Assembly (NCBI GenBank): GCA_035540935.1
Contig: DATLFS010000036.1
Location: forward strand, 1 to 17,747
DNA: 17,747 nucleotides
Direction: 5' to 3'
Source of the DNA: DATLFS01 sp035540935
GTDB lineage: Bacteria; Actinomycetota; CADDZG01; WHSQ01
Part shown: in pieces, positions 14,885 to 17,747 of the stretch
How positions within the stretch are numbered: position 1 is the stretch's first letter
Layout of the letters: each line of letters begins with the position of its first letter
The notes under the pieces: generated by a model
What the model saw: the letters and a program-made list of their open reading frames with translations, nothing else
Databases searched by the model: none
Told to the model about the DNA's origin: nothing
Position numbers and translations under genes: made by a program

Positions 14885-15891
14885 GCGTCTCGGCGTCGCT
14901 TGGAGGGCTGCGCCCTCACCGGCTCTCCGGGGGCCTTGGGGAAGTGCGGCGGCCAGGGCGCATCGCCCAGACCCTCGCTCTCGTCACGGTGCGCCAGCTC
15001 GAGCGCGGCCTCCAGGCTCCCCGGGTGCTCGTCGATCCCGGCGTGCGGATCGCCCAGCCGGGCGAACCGCTCCGGGACGGTCTCGAGCCTCAGCTCCGCG
15101 GGGTCGAAGTCCTCGATCTCGTCCCACGTGATCGGACAGGAGACGCGCGCGTCGGGCGTCGGGCGCACCGAATACGCCGATGCGACGGTGCGGTCGCGGG
15201 CGTTCTGGTTGTAGTCGATGAAGACGCCGACGCGCTCCTCTTTCCACCACGCGGTGGTCGCCTTGGGCGTACGGCGCTCGACCGCGCGGGCTAGAGCGAG
15301 AGCGGCGCGCCGTATCTCCGTGAAGGGCCAGCGGGGCTCGACCCGCACGAGGACGTGGATGCCTCGCTTGCCCGACGACTTCGGCCATCCCGTGAGGCCG
15401 TATTCGCCGAGGACGTCGTTCAGCTCGAGCGCGACGGCGCGCACGTCGTCGAAGGGGATCTCGGGCGTCGGGTCGAGGTCCAGCCGGAGCTCGTCCGGGT
15501 GATCGACGTCGGCGCGCCGCACGGGCCACGGGTTCACATCGAGACATCCAAGGTTGACCATCCAGAGGATGTGCGCGCCGTCTGCCACCACCGGCATCTC
15601 CGCCGACCTGCCCGATGGGAAGTGGATCGTCGTGGTCTGGATCCACTCCGGGCGGTGAGGCGGGACCCGCTTCTGATAGAACGCATCGTCCGGCGCGTCC
15701 ACACCGTTCGGCCAGCGATACATGGTCGTGGGCCGATGCCGGCAGCCGGTCAGCGCACCCGGCATCACGTCGACGTAGTAGCGCGCGAGGTCGAGCTTCG
15801 TGATGCCCCGCGCCGGGAAGAAGACCTTGCCGGGGTTCGTGATGCGAACCTCACGACCGGCTATCTCGAGGACCTCGAACGGAGTGGCCAC
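14881..15891 (-). CDS. Stand-alone LigD-type DNA/RNA polymerase (archaeo-eukaryotic primase fold; Prim-PolC-like)
   Basis: The 336-residue protein matches the polymerase domain of LigD. It has EVRITNPGKVFFP near the start, KRVPPHRPEWIQT, LRLDLDPTPE with metal-binding Asp138 and Asp140, KSSGKRGIHVLV (172-181), the third acidic residue in VFIDYNQNARDRTVASAYS (Asp226), and TWDEIEDFDP. Such enzymes add nucleotides, often ribonucleotides, in gap filling, excision repair and end joining. It is complete but unfused, unlike LigD; the C-terminus is a basic tail (SKRRRDA). The GTG at 15891 lies 5 nt after CATAAT, suggesting a leaderless transcript. Its TAG interlocks with the TAA of the facing ligase gene. 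Confidence 0.93.
   Translation of the reverse strand: MATPFEVLEIAGREVRITNPGKVFFPARGITKLDLARYYVDVMPGALTGCRHRPTTMYRWPNGVDAPDDAFYQKRVPPHRPEWIQTTTIHFPSGRSAEMPVVADGAHILWMVNLGCLDVNPWPVRRADVDHPDELRLDLDPTPEIPFDDVRAVALELNDVLGEYGLTGWPKSSGKRGIHVLVRVEPRWPFTEIRRAALALARAVERRTPKATTAWWKEERVGVFIDYNQNARDRTVASAYSVRPTPDARVSCPITWDEIEDFDPAELRLETVPERFARLGDPHAGIDEHPGSLEAALELAHRDESEGLGDAPWPPHFPKAPGEPVRAQPSKRRRDA
14903..14917. terminator. Short GC hairpin 3' of ligC, possible terminator
   Basis: GAGGGC-TGC-GCCCTC is a perfect 6-bp stem with a 3-nt loop, starting 18 nt past the ligC stop and inside the 3' end of the facing polymerase gene. There is no T-tract on either side, so an intrinsic terminator is only a possibility; it may simply be coding sequence. 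Confidence 0.2.
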
Positions 15892-15896
15892 GGTTG

Positions 15897-15902
15897 ATTA
15901 TG
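15897..15902 (-). promoter_or_regulatory. -10-like hexamer of the polymerase-gene leaderless promoter
   Basis: CATAAT on the minus strand, one base from TATAAT, is followed by five bases (CAACC) and the GTG at 15891. It lies in the 22-bp gap after the oxidoreductase gene, so the polymerase gene probably has its own promoter rather than depending on read-through. Confidence 0.45.
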
Positions 15903-15913
15903 GCCACAGCGGG

Positions 15914-16867
15914 TCACGAGAGCTTCGGCAGCACCTGATCTTCGTAGAAGGTGAAGAACCCGTCCTGGTCGGGACCGATCTGGTGGATCCAGATGTGGTC
16001 GTAGCCGGCGTCGGCGAACTTCTGGATCTCCTCGATGTGCCGGTCGGGGTCCGGGCCGCACACGACGTTCTCCGTAGCCGCCTCTTCCGACACCGGCTCG
16101 CAGGCAGCTTCGAACTGCGAGGGGAGCGGGATCTCCTGCATCAGCTGGCCGCCCAGCCCCGCGACGGGCCACCACTCCTTGACCGTTCGGCGCGCGGTGG
16201 CTTCGTCGGCCGCGTAGCAGACGTTCACCTCGCAGTACTTGGGCTTCCCCTTGCCGCCCGCATCTTCGAACTTCCCGACGACGTCGGCGTCCGGGGCGAG
16301 GCCGATGAACCCGTCTCCCTCGCGACCCGCGAGCCGCACGGACGTCGGGCCGCTGCCGGCGACGAGGAGGGGGATCGGCTCGTCGGGGACGTCGTACAGG
16401 CGCGCGTTCTCGACCGTGAAGTGCTTCCCCCTGTGACTCGTCAACCGTCCGCGCCAAAGAGCGCGGATCACCTGGATCGCCTCTTCGAGCATCTCCAGCC
16501 GCACCTGCGCCGGCGGCCACTTCGCGCCCGTGACGTGCTCGTTCAGATGCTCACCCGAGCCGATGCCGAACGAGAACCTCCCCGGGAGGAGGCAGGCAGA
16601 GGTCGCCGCCGCATGCGCGGCGATCACCGGGTGCATCCGCATCGTGGGACAGGTGACGCCGGTCACGAGTTCGAGCTCATTCGTCGCCTGAGCGATGGCA
16701 CCGATGACGGACCACACGAAGGGGCTGTGTCCCTGCCGGTCGACCCATGGGTGGATGTGGTCGCTGATCGCGGCGAAACGGAAGCCGAGGTCTTCGGCGC
16801 GCCGGGCGTAGCGCACGAGATCCTGCGGGGAGTGCTCCTCGCTGGAGAGCTTGTAACCGAGCTTCAC
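15914..16867 (-). CDS. F420-dependent LLM-class oxidoreductase (FGD-like group)
   Basis: The 317-residue protein has the luciferase-like TIM-barrel pattern of F420-dependent glucose-6-phosphate dehydrogenase relatives: VKLGYKLSSEE at the start, ISDHIHPW (Asp36, His37, Trp41), a GIGSGEHLNEHVTG block with Glu106, and AGREGDGFIG. The barrel residues near F420 are kept. Where FGD1 has a lysine in TSGKG that binds the sugar phosphate, this protein reads GLAPDAD, so glucose 6-phosphate is an unlikely substrate; comparison is from memory of FGD1. The GTG at 16867 has AAGGAG (16874-16879) six bases upstream; the longer open frame upstream is intergenic. It is divergent from the patD-like gene across 189 bp. 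The natural substrate is unknown. Confidence 0.88.
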   Translation of the reverse strand: MKLGYKLSSEEHSPQDLVRYARRAEDLGFRFAAISDHIHPWVDRQGHSPFVWSVIGAIAQATNELELVTGVTCPTMRMHPVIAAHAAATSACLLPGRFSFGIGSGEHLNEHVTGAKWPPAQVRLEMLEEAIQVIRALWRGRLTSHRGKHFTVENARLYDVPDEPIPLLVAGSGPTSVRLAGREGDGFIGLAPDADVVGKFEDAGGKGKPKYCEVNVCYAADEATARRTVKEWWPVAGLGGQLMQEIPLPSQFEAACEPVSEEAATENVVCGPDPDRHIEEIQKFADAGYDHIWIHQIGPDQDGFFTFYEDQVLPKLS

Positions 16868-16943
16868 GTTTCGCTCCTTCGAGATCACGGCGCGGGCAGA
16901 GGAGGCGTACCCGCGGTCACGCGCAGGAAACGGCGCAGCCGCG

Positions 16944-16959
16944 CTCCATTTCGTACAAA
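16944..16959 (+). promoter_or_regulatory. Candidate regulator-binding motif CTCCAnnnnGTACAAA, copy 2
   Basis: CTCCATTTCGTACAAA lies 97 nt before the GTG of the patD-like gene, and 52 nt before its -10-like hexamer. Copy 1 precedes the gabT operon with corresponding gaps of 93 and 54 nt. A GC-only 12-nt palindrome, GCCGCCGGCGGC (16961-16972), lies just downstream. The rest of the 189-bp gap shows nothing else clear. Confidence 0.45.
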
Positions 16960-17011
16960 GGCCGCCGGCGGCATCGGCCTCGTGGGAAGGGCGGAGCGAG
17001 CTGCGGATCAC

Positions 17012-17017
17012 TAGAGT
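17012..17017 (+). promoter_or_regulatory. Putative -10 of the patD-like gene
   Basis: TAGAGT fits TAnnnT and lies 39 nt before the GTG at 17057. It differs at one base from the TAGCGT placed similarly before gabT. No clear -35 is present. Confidence 0.4.
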
Positions 17018-17056
17018 CGCGCGAGGCCGGATCGCGACACCAGGGGGTGCGGGAAC

Positions 17057-17747
17057 GTGAGCGGAGAAGGCATCTACCAGAACGGCATGTTCATCGCGGG
17101 GGAGTTCGTCGAGGCTTCCTCCGGGGCGACGGACGACGTCGAGAATCCGGCCGACGAGGAGATCGTCGGGCGCGTCCCCCGGGGCGGTGAGGCCGACGTC
17201 GATCGCGCCGTCGAGGCGGCGCGCGAGGCGTTCGAGGACGGCAGATGGAGCGAGCTCGGCCACGGAGAGCGGGCCGCCGTGCTCTTCAAGATGGCCGACC
17301 TCGTGGACGAACGAGCCGACGAGCTGGCGCGGCTCGAGGTCGTCCAGGGCGGCAAGACGATGAAGCTTGCCGCGGACGGCGACGTGCCGATGGCGTCCGA
17401 CCAGCTGCGCTACTTCGGAGGCGTTGCGCGGGTGGCGGCTGGGACCGCCGCCGGTGAATACCTCCCCGGCTACACGTCGTGGCTCCGACGCGAGCCGGTC
17501 GGCGTCGTGACGCAGGTCACGCCGTGGAACTACCCGATCATGATGGCTGTTTGGAAGATCGGTCCGGCGCTCGCGGCGGGCAACACGGTCGTGCTGAAGC
17601 CCGCCCCTTGGACGCCGTTCACGACGCTCGAGCTGGCGCGGATCGCGAAGGAGGCGGGGCTGCCGGACGGCGTGCTGAACGTCGTGACGGGGCGGGGCGA
17701 GGAGGTCGGCAAGCCGCTGGTGTCGCACCCAGACGTCGACATGGTCT
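17057..17747 (+). CDS. Aldehyde dehydrogenase resembling 4-aminobutyraldehyde dehydrogenase (PatD), N-terminal part
   Basis: I translated 230 codons from the GTG at 17057 to the right edge with no stop. The protein has RYFGGVARVAAGTAAGEYL, GYTSWLRREPVGVV, PWNYPIMMAVWKIGPALAAG (Asn158 in PWNYP) and VLNVVTGRGEEVG. The AAGEYL-GYTS-RREPVGVV-PWNYP-MMA run closely resembles E. coli PatD (aminobutyraldehyde dehydrogenase) as I remember it, so oxidation of 4-aminobutyraldehyde to GABA is a good guess. The catalytic Glu and Cys are beyond the edge. KPAP replaces the usual KPSE, removing the glutamate that holds the NAD ribose and hinting at NADP use. It lies about 5 kb from the gabT-pot operon but shares its upstream motif. 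The start is supported by position before FIAGEFVEA, with only a weak purine-rich GGGAA before it. Confidence 0.87.
   Translation, partial: MSGEGIYQNGMFIAGEFVEASSGATDDVENPADEEIVGRVPRGGEADVDRAVEAAREAFEDGRWSELGHGERAAVLFKMADLVDERADELARLEVVQGGKTMKLAADGDVPMASDQLRYFGGVARVAAGTAAGEYLPGYTSWLRREPVGVVTQVTPWNYPIMMAVWKIGPALAAGNTVVLKPAPWTPFTTLELARIAKEAGLPDGVLNVVTGRGEEVGKPLVSHPDVDMV

Noticed and set aside
12841..15294. An 817-codon open frame on the plus strand across pucR and ligC
   Set aside because: It is out of frame with both genes, extremely rich in Arg, Gly, Ala and Pro, and has no recognisable domain; a shadow frame.
13862..15891. A full bacterial non-homologous end-joining locus
   Set aside because: Only a LigC-type ligase and a polymerase are present; no Ku gene and no LigD fusion or nuclease domain is in the window.
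16961..16972. GCCGCCGGCGGC palindrome as an operator of its own
   Set aside because: GC-only palindromes of this size arise easily in such DNA and no second copy was noticed at the gabT promoter.
1..17747. Mobile elements, CRISPR arrays, tRNA or rRNA genes, phage or defence systems
   Set aside because: No transposase, integrase, direct-repeat array or RNA-gene signature was found on reading; gene content is continuous ordinary metabolism, transport and repair.

Overview
The window is about 17.7 kb of very GC-rich, gene-dense DNA with many GTG starts and 4-nt stop/start overlaps. An F420-type luciferase-like oxidoreductase, a PucR-family regulator and a stand-alone LigC-type ligase beside a LigD-type polymerase together suggest an Actinomycetota chromosome, possibly from a little-studied lineage. 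I see no rRNA, tRNA, CRISPR array, insertion sequence or phage gene. Non-coding gaps are all under 200 bp.

Layout. (1) 1-447, minus: N-terminal part of a P1-family (DmpA-like) peptidase running off the left edge. (2) 496-2546, plus: a zinc-ribbon polytopic membrane protein overlapping an MBL-fold hydrolase gene. (3) 2551-3803, minus: an 80-residue protein of unknown function and a CorA-type metal channel. (4) 3890-5251, plus: a class III aminotransferase of the glutamate-1-semialdehyde aminomutase group, ending base-to-base against the next block. (5) 12129 down to 5252, minus: a tightly packed six-gene operon, in transcription order GABA-type aminotransferase, aldehyde dehydrogenase, PotA-like ATPase, PotD-like binding protein, PotB-like and PotC-like permeases. 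(6) 12263-13837, plus: a PucR-family regulator divergent from that operon. (7) 13862-14884 plus and 15891-14881 minus: a LigC-type ATP-dependent DNA ligase and a LigD-type polymerase, tail to tail with interlocking stop codons. (8) 16867-15914, minus: an F420-dependent oxidoreductase. (9) 17057 to the right edge, plus: a second aldehyde dehydrogenase resembling 4-aminobutyraldehyde dehydrogenase (PatD).

How the genes may work together. Blocks 4, 5, 6 and 9 fit a polyamine/GABA uptake and breakdown module: a Pot-type importer brings in a polyamine or related compound, an aminotransferase and PatD-like dehydrogenase would convert putrescine to GABA, and the GABA-type aminotransferase and second dehydrogenase would take it to succinate. 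Substrates are inferred from families and context. The most interesting signal is a shared non-coding arrangement: CTCCAnnnnGTACAAA followed 52-54 bp later by a TAGnGT -10-like hexamer. It lies upstream of both the six-gene operon and the separate patD-like gene, and could be the binding site of the divergent PucR regulator. A second theme is that several genes carry a -10-like hexamer 5-6 nt before the start codon, as expected for leaderless transcripts. Nothing else points to a wholly new system; most genes belong to known families.
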